Positions 35,801 through 46,349 of a DNA stretch of 64,000 nucleotides are shown here, piece after piece; within the stretch, counting starts at the first letter, position 1, and the number at the start of each line of letters is the position of its first letter. The translations under genes and the position numbers were made by a program. Source of the stretch: Nematostella vectensis (taxonomy: Eukaryota; Cnidaria; Anthozoa; Actiniaria; Edwardsiidae); assembly GCF_932526225.1 (NCBI RefSeq), contig NC_064041.1:3362699-3426698 (forward strand). The letters run 5' to 3'. The notes under the pieces were generated by a model. The model ran no database searches. It was given only the letters and a program-made list of their open reading frames with translations, and was not told where the DNA came from.

Positions 35801-38800
35801 GTTCTGTGTAATGATTTTATCATCACAACATTGATTTGAATTGTCTAATGCTGTAGCCACATGAACTATCGGGACCTTACAAGCCGCAGTAAAACACAAG
35901 ACAAGACACAAGACTTTTCTAGATAATAGTCCGCTGACCATATTTTCAATTTTTAGATGGCTGGGAAATACCAGAAGACGAAAAGGCGCACGATACAAGC
36001 GATGTCGATTTGCCGAAACATCTTCATCCATCAACACTTCCTAGATCCCAGCATTCACCTGGCACATCCAGCCATACGATTGATATGGAATACATAAAGG
36101 GACAAGAAACAATGGCAAGATCCACAAAATTACAGACGGCTGACATTTCAACAAGTTTACATTCAGAAAATGTCAGACAAACACTGCCACATGTACCACC
36201 ACCCAGGACCGACTGGGCACCGGCTGCTATACCACCACCCATGGCTAGGCAGACATTAAAAGCTATACCACCACCCATGGCTAGGCAGACATTAAAAGAT
36301 ATACCACCACCCATGGCTTGGCAGACATTAAAAGATATACCACCACCCATGGCTAGGCAGACATTAAAAGATATACCACCACCCATGGCTAGGCAGACAT
36401 TAAAAGATATACCACCACCCATGGCTAGGCAGACATTAAAAGATATACCATCACCTATGGCCAGACAGACATTAAAAGATATACCATCACCTATGGCCAG
36501 ACAGACATTAAAAGATATACCATCACCTATGGCTAGGCAGACATTAAAAGATAAACCATCACCTATGGCCAGACAGACATTAAAAGATATACCGTCATCC
36601 ATTGCTGTGCAGCCATCGACAGCAATACCTTCACCCATGGCCATGCAGACATCAACAGCTATTTCGTCACCTATAGCTATGCAGACATCAGCAGCTATAC
36701 CATCACCTATAGCGATGCATAAATCAACAGCAATATCGTCACCTATGGTCATGCAGACAACAACAGCTATACCGTCACCCACGGCCAGGAAGACATCTGC
36801 AGCTGTACCGTCATCCATGGCCAGGCAGACATCAGCAGCTACACCATCGCCCATTGCTAGGCAGGCATCAACAGCTATACCATCGCCTATTGCAAAGCAG
36901 GCATCAACAGCTATACCATCTCCTACCTCAATGTGGACATCTAGAGCTTCAGAATCTTTGAAAGACAAGTGGATGTCAGCTGCTATGACCAGGCAGACAT
37001 CAACAGCTATACCATCACCTATGGCCATACCGACGCCGACAGCTATACCTTCAACTATGACCAGACAGACATCTGCTGTTATTCCGTCACCAATGACTAT
37101 CCAGACATCAGGAGCTTTACCATCACCAAAGGCCATGCAGACGTCAACAGCTATACCATCACCCATGGCTATGGAGACATCAACAGCTATACCGTTACCT
37201 ATGACCAGGCAGACATCAACAGCTATACCATCACCCATGGCTATACTGGCATCAACAGCTATACCTTCACCTATGGGCAGACAGACATCTGCTGCTATTC
37301 CGTCCCCAATGACTATCCAGACATCAGGAGCTATACCATCACCAAAGGCCATGCAGACGTCAACAGCTATACCGTCACCCATGACCAGGCAGACATCGAC
37401 AGATATACCTTCACCTATGAACAGACAGACATCTGCTGTTATTCCGTCACCAATGACTATCCAGACATCAAGAGCTATACCATCGCCAATGGCCATGCAG
37501 ACGTCAACAGCTATACCATCACCCATGGCTATGGAGACATCAACAACTATAACGTTACCTATGACCAGGCAGACATCAACAGCTATACCATCACCTATGG
37601 CCATACCGACGTCGACAGCTATACCTTCACCTATGACCAGACAGACATCTGCTGTTATTCCGTCACCAATGACTATCCAGACATCAGGAGCTATAACATC
37701 ACCAATGGCCATGCAGACGTTAACAGCTATACCATCACCCATGGCTATGGAGACATCAACAGCTATACCGTTACCTATGACCAGGCAGACATCGACAGAT
37801 ATACCATCACCTATGGCCATACCGACGTCGACAGCTATACCTTCACCTATATCCAGACAGACATCTGCTGCTATTCCGTCACCAATGACTATCCAGAAAT
37901 CAGGAGCTATACCATCGCTAATGGCCATGCAGACGTCAACAGCTTTACCATCACCCTTTGCTATGGAGATATCAACAGCTATACTGTCACCCATGGCCAG
38001 GCAGACATCAACAGCTATACCATCACCTATGGCCATACCGACGTCGACAGCTATACCTTCACCTAAGTCCAGACAGACATCTGCTATTCCGTCACCAATG
38101 ACTATCCAGACATCAGGAGCTATACCATCGCCAGTGGCCATGCAGACGTCAACAGCTATACCGTCACCCATGACCAGGCAGACATCGACAGATATACCTT
38201 CATCTATGAACAGACAGACATCTGCTGTTATTCCGTCACCAATGACTATCCAGACATCAAGAGCTATACCATCGCCAATGGCCATGCAGACGTCAACAGC
38301 TATACCATCACCCATGGCTATGGAGACATCAACAACTATAACGTTACCTATGACCAGGCAGACATCGACAGATATACCATCACTTATGGCCATACCGACG
38401 TCGACAGCTATACCTTCACCTATATCCAGACAGACATCTGCTGCTATTCCGTCACCAATGACTATCCAGACATCAGGAGCTATACCATCGCTAATGGCCA
38501 TGCAGACGTCAACAGCTTTACCATCACCCTTTGCTATGGAGATATCAACAGCTATACTGTCACCCATGGCCAGGCAGACATCAACAGCTATACCATCACC
38601 TATGGCCATACCGACGTCGACAGCTATACCTTCACCTAAGTCCAGACAGACATCTGCTATTCCGTCACCAATGACTATCCAGACATCAGGAGCTATACCA
38701 TCGCCAATGGCCATGCAGACGTCAACAGCTATACCATCACCCATGGCTATGGAGACATCAACAGCTATACCGTTACCTATGACCAGGCAGACATCAACAG

Positions 38801-41800
38801 CTATACCATCACCTATGGCCATACTGGCGTCGACAGCTATACCTTCACGTATGGGCAGACAGACATCTGCTGCTATTCCGTCCCCAATGACTATCCAGAC
38901 ATCAGGAGCTATACCATCACCAAAGGCCATGCAGACGTCAACAGCTATACCGTCACCCATGACCAGGCAGACATCGACAGATATACCATCACCTATGGCC
39001 AGGCAGACATCAACAGCTATACCGTCACCCATGGCCAGGCAGACATCAACAGCTATACCATCACCTATGGGCAGACAGACATCTGCTGCTATTCCGTCCC
39101 CAATGACTATCCAGACATCAGGAGCTATACCATCACCAAAGGCCATGCAGACGTCAACAGCTATACCGTCACCCATGACCAGGCAGACATCGAAAGATAT
39201 ACCATCACCTATGGCCAGGCAGACATCAACAGCTATACTGTCACCCATGGCCAGGCAGACATCAACAGCTATACCATCACCTATGGCCATACCGACGTCG
39301 ACAGCTATACCTTCACCTATGTCCAGACAGACATCTGCTATTCCGTCACCAATGACTATCCAGACTTCAGCAGCTATACCAACACCAATGGCCATGCAGA
39401 CGTTAACAGCTAAACCGTCACCAATGGCTATGGAGACATCAACAGCTATACCGTTACCTATGACCAGGCAGACATCGAAAGCTCTACCTTCACCTATGGG
39501 CAGACAGACATCTGTTGCTATTCCGTCCTCAATGACTATCCAGACATCAGGAGCTATACCATCACCAAAGGCCATGCAGACGTCAACAGCTATATCGTCA
39601 CCCATGACCAGGCAGACATCAACAGCTATACCATCACCTATGGCCAGGCAGACATCAACAGCTATACCATCACCTATGGCCATAACGACGTCAACAGCTA
39701 TACCTTCACCTATAGCCAGACAGACATCTGCTGCTATTCCGTCACCAATGTCAATCCAGACATCTACAGTTATACCGTTACCTATGGCAAGGGAGACATT
39801 AATAGCTTTACCGTCACCCACGGCAAGGCAGACATCAACAGCTATACCATCACCTATAGCTAGGGAGACATCAGCAGCTATACAGTCACCCACGACCAGA
39901 CGGACATCAACAGCTATACCATCACCTATGACCTGGCAGACGTCAACAGCCATACAATCACCTATGGCCAGGCAGACGTCAACAGCCATACCATCACCCA
40001 TGGTCAGGCAGACGTCAACAGCTATACCGTCACCCATGGCTATGGAGACATCAACAGCTATACCGTCACCCACGACCAGGGGGACATCAACAGCTATACC
40101 AACACCTATGACCTGGCAGACATTAGCAGCTATACCATCACCCATGGTCAGGCAGACGTCAACAGCTATACCGTCACCCATGGCTATGGAGACATCAACA
40201 GCTATGCCGTCACCCACGACCAGGCAGACATCGACTGCTATACCATTACCTATGTCCAGGCAGATATCAGCAGTGATAACTTCACCTATGGCCATGCAGA
40301 CATCAACAGCTATACCGTCACCCATGGCCATGCAGACATCAACAGCTATACCATCACCCATGGCCATGCAGACATCAACAGCCATACCATCACCTATGGC
40401 CAGGCAGACATCAACAGCCATACCATCACCTATGGCCAGGCAGATATCAGCTGTTCCCTCACCCATGACAATGCGAACATCAGCGGCTATACCGTTCTCA
40501 ACGGCCATACGAACATCAACAGCTATACCATTACCCATGGACTTGCAGTCATCGCCATTGAATGTACGAAGGCTACAAGAGCAAGATGGTAGCCATATTA
40601 TAGATATGAACTTTTTGGAATCACAGCTGCAAGCCAAAGAAGATTCACCAGCTTCCACATCCCTCCTCTCATCTGTTCATTCGCCCACCACATCCACTCC
40701 ATCGTCGGCAATGGATCCCTTTCTTGGCAAGATCTACGGCATCTTTGAACATATTACTACAGATAAACTGCCAGATCCATCTGGTCGAATATCACCAGGT
40801 GTACCCCTGCCTCAACAAAGATGGAGATCTATGGCGAAGAAAATATCTACAGCTATAACGTCAGCCATGTCTACCGTTACAACGTCGTTCAACACAACGG
40901 TGTCATCACCTACAATTAAGACGACATCAATTGCGGAGCAAACCTCTACTGCGGGAACAATTTCCGAGTCCGAGGCAGCAGGTATTCCTAGCATCACCTC
41001 TGATGTAGCAATACAGCTTTTGTACAAAACAGGTATGTACCGGGAAGGTGTGTCTGGGGTAGCAGACGTATTTTCGGAAGAGCTCTTCAGTGATAGCGAT
41101 CCTCCACTTGCATTACACGAGCCACTTAATACAAGGAAAGATAGTGGCACCCCACTGGCATCAGATGAAAGGCTTGCTGGTACAAGCGCAGAAAGTGACA
41201 CCCTAGTGCGATCAGGTGAATTACGTACTGGTACAAACAAAGAGAGAGATGCCCCAGTGCCATCAGATGAGACAGTTACTGGTCCAGGCAGAGATAGTGA
41301 CACCCTTCTCACATCAGATATAACACTAACTGATACAAACATAGATAGTGACACCCAACTTGCATCAGATAATACACTGATTGGTACAAGCAGAGATAGT
41401 GAGATTACAGTGCTCTCAGGTGAAACACTGGCTGGTACAAGCAGAGATAGTGATTTCCTTCTGACATCAGATGGAACCTTTTCTTGTATAAACAGAGATA
41501 GCGACGCACCGGCGCCATCAACTAAAAGACTAACTGGTACAAGCAGAGATTGTGACACCACAGCGCCAACAGGTGAATCACTTGCTGGTACAAGCAGAAA
41601 TAGGAACATTCAACTGATATTAGATGATAATATGCCATCAGGTGAAACATTGATTGGTACAAGCAGAGATAGTGAGCCTATAGTGCAATCAGGTGACACA
41701 CTGATTGGTACAAGCAGAGATAATGAGTCTATAGTGCCATCAGGTGATACTCTTACTCGTATACCGTCCTCAGCGGCCATACGGACATCAACAGCTATAC

Positions 41801-43479
41801 CATTACCCATGGACTTGCAGTCATCGCCATTGAATGTACGAAGGCTACAAGGGCAAGATGGTAGCCATATTATAGATATGAACTTTTTGGAATCACAGCT
41901 GCAAGCCAAAGAAGATTCACCAGCTTCCACATCCCTCCTCTCATCTGTTCATTCGCCCACCACATCCACTCCATCGTCGGCAATGGATCCCTTTCTTGGC
42001 AAGATCTACGGCATCTTTGAACATATTTCTACAGATTCACTGCCAGATCCATCTGGTCGAATATCACCAGGTGTACCCCTGCCTCAACAAAGATGGAGAT
42101 CTATGGCGAAGAAAATATCTACAGCTATAACGTCAGCCATGTCTACCGTTACAACGTCGTTCAACACAACGGTGTCATCACCTACAATTAAGACGACATC
42201 AATTGCGGAGCAAACCTCTACTGCGGGAACAATTTCCGAGTCCGAGGCAGCAGGTATTCCTAGCATCACCTCTGATGTAGCAATACAGCTTTTGTACAAA
42301 ACAGGTATGTACCGGGAAGGTGTGTCTGGGGTAGCAGACGTATTTTCGGAAGAGCTCTTCAGTGATAGCGATCCTCCACTTGCATTACACGAGCCACTTA
42401 ATACAAGGAAAGATAGTGGCACCCCACTGGCATCAGATGAAAGGCTTGCTGGTACAAGCGCAGAAAGTGACACCCTAATGCGATCAGGTGAATCACGTAC
42501 TGGTACAAACAAAGAGAGAGATGCCCCAGTGCCATCAGATGAGACAGTTACTGGTCCAGGCAGAGATAGTGACACCCTTCTCACATCAGATATAACACTA
42601 ACTGATACAAACATAGATAGTGACACCCAACTTGCATCAGATAATACACTGATTGGTACAAGCAGAGATATTGAGATTACAGTGCTCTCAGGTGAAACAC
42701 TGGCTGGTACTAGCAGAGATAGTGATTTCCTTCTGACATCAGATGGAACATTTTCTTGTATAAACAGAGATAGCGAAGCGCCGGCACCATCAACTAAACG
42801 ACTAACTGATACAAGCAGAGATTGTGACACCACAGCGCCAACAGGTGAATCACTTGCTGGTACAAGCAGAGATAGTGGCACCACAGTAACATTAGATGAA
42901 ACAGTGGCTGGTAAAAGCAGAGAAAGTGGCACTACAGTAACAGTAGATGAAACACTGGCTGGTACAAGCAGAGATAGTGGCACCACAGTAACATTAGATG
43001 AAACACTGGCTGGTACAAGCAGAGATAGTGGCACCACAGTGACAGTAGATGAAACAGTGGCTGGTAAAAGCAGAGAAAGTGGCACCACAGTAACATTAGA
43101 TAAAACACTGGCTGGTACAAGCAGAGATAGTGGCACCACAGTGACATTAGACAAAACACTGGCTGGTACAAGCATAGATAGTGACACCACAGTGACATTA
43201 GATAAAACACTGGCTGGTACAAGAAGAGATAGTGACACCATGGTGCCATCAGGTGAAACACTGACCGGAACAAGCAGAGAGAGTTACACTCTTCTGACAT
43301 TAGTTGAAACACATTTTCGTACATGCAGAGATAGTGGCGCCACAGAGCCATCACAGGAAACACGTACTGGTACACTCGGAGAAAGCGTCTCTGATGAACA
43401 CAGTGACATACCTAAAGTACCGTCTAGTACAACCAGTGAAGACGCGAGCTCAGGGCATGCAAATGAAGATACAGAATAA
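24168..43479 (+). CDS. Giant single-pass membrane protein: F5/8C-EGF-TSP1-Ig-TM with repetitive tail
   Basis: Seventeen exons were traced by eye: 24168-24359, 24770-24948, 26674-26809, 27608-27703, 27831-27935, 28109-28228, 28815-28928, 29430-29633, 30074-30262, 32038-32232, 32729-33010, 33717-33856, 34309-34504, 34729-34758, 34825-34939, 35250-35350 and 35957-43479. All have GT/AG borders and every junction is phase-consistent, giving about 3,305 codons. Order: F5/8C domain, Cys-rich linker, three EGF, three TSP1-like, Ig-like region, one TM helix, then ~2,500 residues of repetitive tail. The architecture suggests a type I cell-surface adhesion or recognition receptor. The N-terminus and signal peptide are not identified; exons A and B may precede it. 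I do not recognise a named orthologue. Confidence 0.75.
24977..26625 (+). repeat. 34-37-bp minisatellite with branch-point-like and acceptor-like motifs
   Basis: Roughly 45 units fill the intron between exons D and E, starting 28 bp after the donor. A common unit has TACTAACGCC, then TACTTGATAACC, then TCTTTAGGG; the variant reads CCCTTTACGG. TACTAAC matches the optimal branch-point sequence and CCTCTTTAG resembles a 3' splice site, spaced about 25 bases apart in each such unit. Confidence 0.9.
27370..27610 (+). repeat. Tandem copies of the acceptor region of exon F
   Basis: Four to five diverged units of ~50-60 bp repeat the words CTTTGTATAGGGTCTGGCC and TATCTATATGTAAT. The last copy is the real acceptor (CTTTTTACAG|GGCCTGGCC, exon from 27608). 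Several upstream copies keep a plausible TATAG/GG acceptor. Confidence 0.75.
27608..28928 (+). CDS. Exons F-I: Cys-rich linker and three EGF domains
   Basis: Exon 27608-27703 encodes a short four-Cys linker. Exons 27831-27935, 28109-28228 and 28815-28928 each encode one six-Cys EGF domain. The second and third begin DLDEC and DVDEC and keep the calcium-binding EGF signature at their start; the first ([14 protein letters not shown]) lacks it. All four exons are symmetric phase 1-1, the classic arrangement for shuffled extracellular modules. The third ends [14 protein letters not shown]. Confidence 0.85.
28229..28410 (+). repeat. ~40-bp minisatellite beginning at the donor of EGF exon H
   Basis: About 4.5 units carrying GAGAATACGTACATGC and TGAGTATGGTACAT start directly at the splice donor GTACAGTTCATAAGAATACG. 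The first bases of the intron are the first bases of the unit, and each unit keeps a GTAC or GTCA at that register. The rest of the intron (28411-28814) holds only diverged repeats of CAACTTGACGGAACACC and no gene. Confidence 0.8.
29430..32232 (+). CDS. Exons J-L: three TSP1-like modules
   Basis: Exons 29430-29633, 30074-30262 and 32038-32232 are each phase 1-1 and encode a Cys-rich module. The first has [10 protein letters not shown], a good thrombospondin type 1 tryptophan motif; the second has [10 protein letters not shown] and the third [10 protein letters not shown], both more degenerate. Spacing of Cys residues and a repeated ending (DYKPMC, DYRIIC, RKRIC) suggest the three arose by duplication. 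TSP1 modules usually mediate extracellular binding. Confidence 0.65.
30263..31890 (+). repeat. ~34-bp minisatellite beginning at the donor of exon K
   Basis: About 45 units carrying GTAAGTCAGTGGCTATTGAA and ATTATTGAATGATGT fill the first 1.6 kb of the intron. The real donor reads ATAT|GTAAGTCAATGGC, so the intron start is the first, slightly diverged unit and many units repeat GTAAGTCAGTGG. Longer blocks of several units are repeated as a group (around 30,470-30,650, 30,890-31,060 and 31,310-31,470). Confidence 0.9.
32729..34504 (+). CDS. Exons M-O: immunoglobulin-like domains
   Basis: Exon 32729-33010 has [10 protein letters not shown] and later [11 protein letters not shown], the two Cys-bearing strands of an Ig fold with the D-x-G-x-Y-x-C signature. 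Exons 33717-33856 and 34309-34504 together encode a second Ig-like region with [10 protein letters not shown] (strand C) and [13 protein letters not shown] (strand F). The second lacks a clear first-strand Cys, so it may be atypical. The junction between 33856 and 34309 is phase 0, unlike the phase-1 borders elsewhere in the ectodomain. Confidence 0.7.
33236..33348 (+). repeat. CAATCAAC-type microsatellite
   Basis: A run of AATCAACC then AATC repeats lies in the intron between exons M and N. No other feature is visible in 33011-33716. Confidence 0.9.
34025..34110 (+). repeat. Poly-C tract followed by a pyrimidine-rich stretch
   Basis: A run of over 20 C begins at about 34025 and is followed at 34080-34105 by a CT-rich stretch. 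Both are within the intron between exons N and O. Confidence 0.9.
34150..34330 (+). repeat. ~99-bp diverged duplication spanning the acceptor of exon O
   Basis: The words CCCTGGG, CTGTTGATC, CGTCCGTAG and CCAGGAGCCGATGACGAAGC around the exon O acceptor (AG at 34307-34308) recur upstream as CCCTGGGG, GCTGATCA, CGTACGTAG and CTAGGAGCCAATAACAAAGC (AG at 34208-34209). The upstream copy keeps the acceptor. Confidence 0.7.
34729..35350 (+). CDS. Exons P-R: juxtamembrane stalk, transmembrane helix, cytoplasmic start
   Basis: Exons 34729-34758, 34825-34939 and 35250-35350. The middle exon encodes [18 protein letters not shown], a single hydrophobic helix, followed by CKLHREE; the next exon is basic (LKKKKREM), consistent with the cytoplasmic side. 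The 66 bases between 34758 and 34825 are bounded by GT and AG but also stay open in frame, so they could be a tiny intron or 22 extra codons. Confidence 0.75.
34940..35120 (+). repeat. ~100-bp duplication starting at the donor of exon Q
   Basis: The intron start (GTAAGTACAATAAACCGT...CAGGGCGAATGTATAG) recurs about 105 bases later as TAAGTAAATCGTCAGT...CAGGGTGAATGTATAG. The duplicated segment begins at the splice donor. Confidence 0.65.
35460..35705 (+). repeat. ~28-bp pyrimidine-rich minisatellite
   Basis: About eight units carrying CTATTCTCCATCTTGCA and TTCGTCTCC lie in the intron between exons R and S, starting about 110 bases after the donor. Confidence 0.85.
35957..43479 (+). CDS. Exon S: 7.5-kb exon encoding the repetitive cytoplasmic tail
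   Basis: The acceptor (CAATTTTTAG, ending 35956) joins in phase to exon R and the frame runs unbroken for ~2,507 codons to TAA at 43477-43479. Segments: a short unique start ([12 protein letters not shown]); ~120 copies of a 12-residue unit of the type [12 protein letters not shown] (36,235-40,545); a unique segment with [18 protein letters not shown] and [15 protein letters not shown]; a 17-residue repeat of the type [17 protein letters not shown]; and a second copy of the unique-plus-repeat block. The tail is Ser/Thr/Pro-rich, almost free of Cys, and probably disordered. If the TM topology is type I it is cytoplasmic and could be heavily phosphorylated. Confidence 0.8.
36235..40545 (+). repeat. 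Coding 36-bp minisatellite (12-aa unit)
   Basis: About 120 units of 36 bp, typified by GCTATACCATCACCTATGGC then CAGGCAGACATCAACA, with occasional units one codon shorter. The array is also free of stops in one antisense frame over 36,024-40,658 (1,544 codons) and in a second sense frame over 36,969-38,066 (365 codons). Longer identical blocks (for example 37,800-38,070 versus 38,360-38,640) show recent multi-unit duplications. Confidence 0.95.
40490..43010 (+). repeat. 1,272-bp in-frame tandem duplication inside exon S
   Basis: The block starting at about 40,490 (ACGGCCATACGAACATCAAC) recurs 1,272 bases later, starting at about 41,762. The copies are nearly identical through IDMNFLES, the unique segment and the first 17-residue repeats, then diverge near 41,590 and 42,860. 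The length is 424 codons, so the frame is kept. Confidence 0.9.
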
Positions 43480-43499
43480 GTGGATGTATGTGTACATGT

Positions 43500-44015
43500 T
43501 TGGATTGAGGAAACATTCCAAGGGTGGGGTAGTAGGGGATAGTGACCCAAGTATGGAGCAGTAGTGGATAAGAAGAGACCCAAGGGTGGGGCAGTAGTGG
43601 ATAAATAGAGACCCAAGGGTGGGGCAGTAGTGGATAAGTAGTGACCCAAGTATGGAGCATTAGTAGTAGAGTAGGTCTCATTATTAGTAGTAATAAGTAG
43701 AGACCCAAGAGTGGGGCAGTAGTGGATAAGTAGAGACCCAAGGTGGGGCAGTAGTGGATAAGTAGTGACCCAAGTATGGAGCATTAGTAGTAGAGTAGGT
43801 CTCATTATTAGTAGTAATCAGTAGAGACCCAAGAGTGGTGCAGTAGTGGATAAGTAGAGACCCAAGAGTGGGGCAGTAGTGGATAAGTAGTGACCCAAGT
43901 ATGGAGCATTAGTAGTAGAGTAGGTCTCATTATTAGTAGTAATAAGTAGAGACCCAAGAGTGGGGCAGTAGTGGATAAGCAGAGACCCAAGGGTTGGACA
44001 GTAGTGGATAAGTAT
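43500..44015 (+). repeat. 33-bp minisatellite with ~124-bp higher-order period, 3' of the giant gene
   Basis: Units carry GACCCAAGGGTGGGGCAGTA and GTGGATAAGTAGA. A longer block containing CATTAGTAGTAGAGTAGG recurs at about 43,657, 43,781 and 43,906. It begins directly after the stop codon region, in the presumed 3' UTR. Confidence 0.9.
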
Positions 44016-44443
44016 TTGTGTTTTTCGCTGAATATTCTAAAATTAAGTTCATATTACGTGTACTTAATGGGTGTTTGTAAGGTTTCACTTATTACCTTTT
44101 TATTTCCATATGCTTTTCAGATGGGCCTTTTGTATTTTACCCTCTCTTCTTGTAGTGAGGTTCTCCATCCAAACATATTTTAAATTCCTTGACCATATAT
44201 AAAAATATGCATCTACAAATATTGAATCGAAAACAAATTAAAGTGTTCTTTAAGAAGAGTATATCTCCTCATTGAATGGAGGTTCTTCAAAGATATATAT
44301 GTTATTTACCAGCTGGGAGGTCCGTATCGTGAAATACCGTGACCGAGGTCTTGAAACTACTTACCCAAGTCGAAGGCCGAGACGAAGTTTCGCTTCTGAC
44401 TTTCGTCGATGTTCGTGAAGATTTTGTTCGCTCATGATCATTC

Positions 44444-44449
44444 AATAAA
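44444..44449 (+). terminator. Candidate polyadenylation signal of the giant gene
   Basis: AATAAA about 965 bases after the stop codon, followed by T-rich sequence (CTCCATTTTGT). Other AATAAA copies occur further on, so the choice is tentative. The stretch 44,016-44,740 otherwise shows nothing recognisable. Confidence 0.3.
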
Positions 44450-44752
44450 CTCCATTTTGTATTTCCACACAACGCCTTTAATCCTCAAGAAATACAGAAC
44501 AACCAAAGAAGACATTCTCTGAGTTTTGAGAATAATATAATAATTTAGTCCAAATTAATACGTCGTTCTCAACCCGAATTGAAATATTTCGCTTTGAATC
44601 CTCCACAGACGATATATTCACTAATTCACTTCCCTGGTTATGCAGAAATTCATGGAGAGTGATTAGTCGTTTTTCTTAGTATGAGGAGACAAATTGCTGT
44701 TTTTTCTATCACAAATAAAATTTCAGCAAACTTGAAATTGTCGCGCGCGTTG

Positions 44753-44948
44753 CAAAATCATTATGGCGGGAAATTGTCAAAACACGGAGTTAAAGCCGAT
44801 TTTTCGTCAAGTTAATAATTCTAGATAAAATGCCGTTTCACTGTGAAGATCTATAACCTCGGGAGTAAAAATCTAGTTTTCGATGGTCATTTTGCAAATC
44901 AACTCACTATTTCGAGCTTTGGAGGTGAGCGGTCCCGTATCGCGTGGT
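44753..44948 (+). repeat. Dispersed ~200-bp repeat, inverted relative to 47925-48125
   Basis: The sequence from AAAATCATTATGGCGGGAAA to GTGAGCGGTCCCGTATCG matches the reverse complement of 47,925-48,125 with scattered differences and small indels. Just after it, GGATACCGGACC occurs twice (44,960 and 45,003). Confidence 0.8.
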
Positions 44949-45120
44949 CCGGATAGTAGGATACCGGACCTTACGAGAGCCAATCAGAGCGCGCGATTTG
45001 ATGGATACCGGACCCCGAAAAAAATAAATATAATGTATCATCACACATTCTTGACATGCCAGCGTGTTCGCATTGAGGATATGAAATTTGTCCTTCTCGT
45101 GAGAGTTCAGAGATCTCACA

Positions 45121-45680
45121 GAATAGGTCATTAGCATATTAGCGAGGGACTGGTATTTCGTCAGCAGAATGCCTTGGTAGGAGAGCTTGATTGACGGAAT
45201 AGGTCATTAGCATATTAGCGAGGGACTGGTATTTCGTCAGCAGAATGCCTTGGTAAGAGAGCTTGATTGACGGAATAGGTCACTAGCATATTAGCGAGAG
45301 ACTGGTATTTCGTGAGCAAAATGCCTTGGTAGGAGAGCTTGATTGACGGAATAGATTAGCGAGTGCCTTGTGTATAGTAAGCAAAATAATTAGGAAAGAG
45401 AGGGTGATTGACGAAATAAGTCATTAGCATATTAGCGAGAGACTGGTATTTTGTCAGCAGAATGCCTTGGTAAGAGAGCTTGATTGACGAAAGAGGTCAT
45501 TAGCATATTAGCGAGAGACTGGTATTTTGTCAGCAGAATGCCTTGGTAAGAGAGCTTGATTGACAAAATAGGTCATTAGCATATTAGCGAGAGACTGGTA
45601 TTTTGTCAGCAGAATGCCTTGGTAAGAGAGCTTGATTGACGGAATAGGTCATTAGCATATTAGCGAGAGTCTAGTGCACG
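45121..45680 (+). repeat. 76-bp tandem repeat, about seven units
   Basis: Units carry GGTCATTAGCATATTAGCGA, GACTGGTATTT and CAGAATGCCTTGG, then GAGAGCTTGATTGACG. One unit near 45,350-45,410 is more diverged. The flanking stretch 45,681-46,349 shows no gene. It lies between the converging ends of two genes. Confidence 0.9.
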
Positions 45681-46349
45681 TCATCTGTAGTAACTTTCGT
45701 TTGAGGTAACGGTATATTTTCTAACTGTTGACTATACAAGTGTATATTCTGTGTGAAACTTGAAACGTAGATGGTCAAACCGCCCTTTTTTTATACATAT
45801 GCTTTGTACGAAACGGTGAGAATTTGTTGTTCCACTTGCTAAATGGTTTTTAATTTGTCAACCTAGAAAGTTAGGTAAACAAAAAATGACACTAAGGCTC
45901 ACAACATTTGTGCCTGCATTTTAATAATCAATGAATACGATTATTTTTTTAAACGATTGCTACAATGTTGGAAACTGTTTGGATACCTAAAATACCTCAT
46001 AGTCTAGTATCCTTAACAGTCATAATCAAAGGTTGTGCTATTTCTAACTAAATCTGAACAAATTTAATTCACAACTCAATAACGGATTTTTAGGGTCGCT
46101 TGGATTCGAACGACGAATTGTATTCTAACTTACGTTTACACCAATCACAAAATCCAGAACAACGATGCGGTAAATGATATAGTTGCTATTTTTACACGAA
46201 TTTAAGGTGATTTAAGTTTAAGTAAGGCTAACTTTTGCAACAACTAAAAAGCGCAAAGCTTCAATGATTCTGTTTATCTTGCAATTTGGAGTTTCTATAA
46301 TTCTTCAATACCCTTTCATAAGAGGTAGTCCTCTAACTTTCGAAGCACA

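Noticed and set aside
36024-40658. 1,544-codon minus-strand frame as a real gene
   Set aside because: It is the antisense of a coding 36-bp repeat whose sense frame joins in phase to the transmembrane exons; no splice context or independent non-repetitive domain supports it. Kept only as a finding to test.
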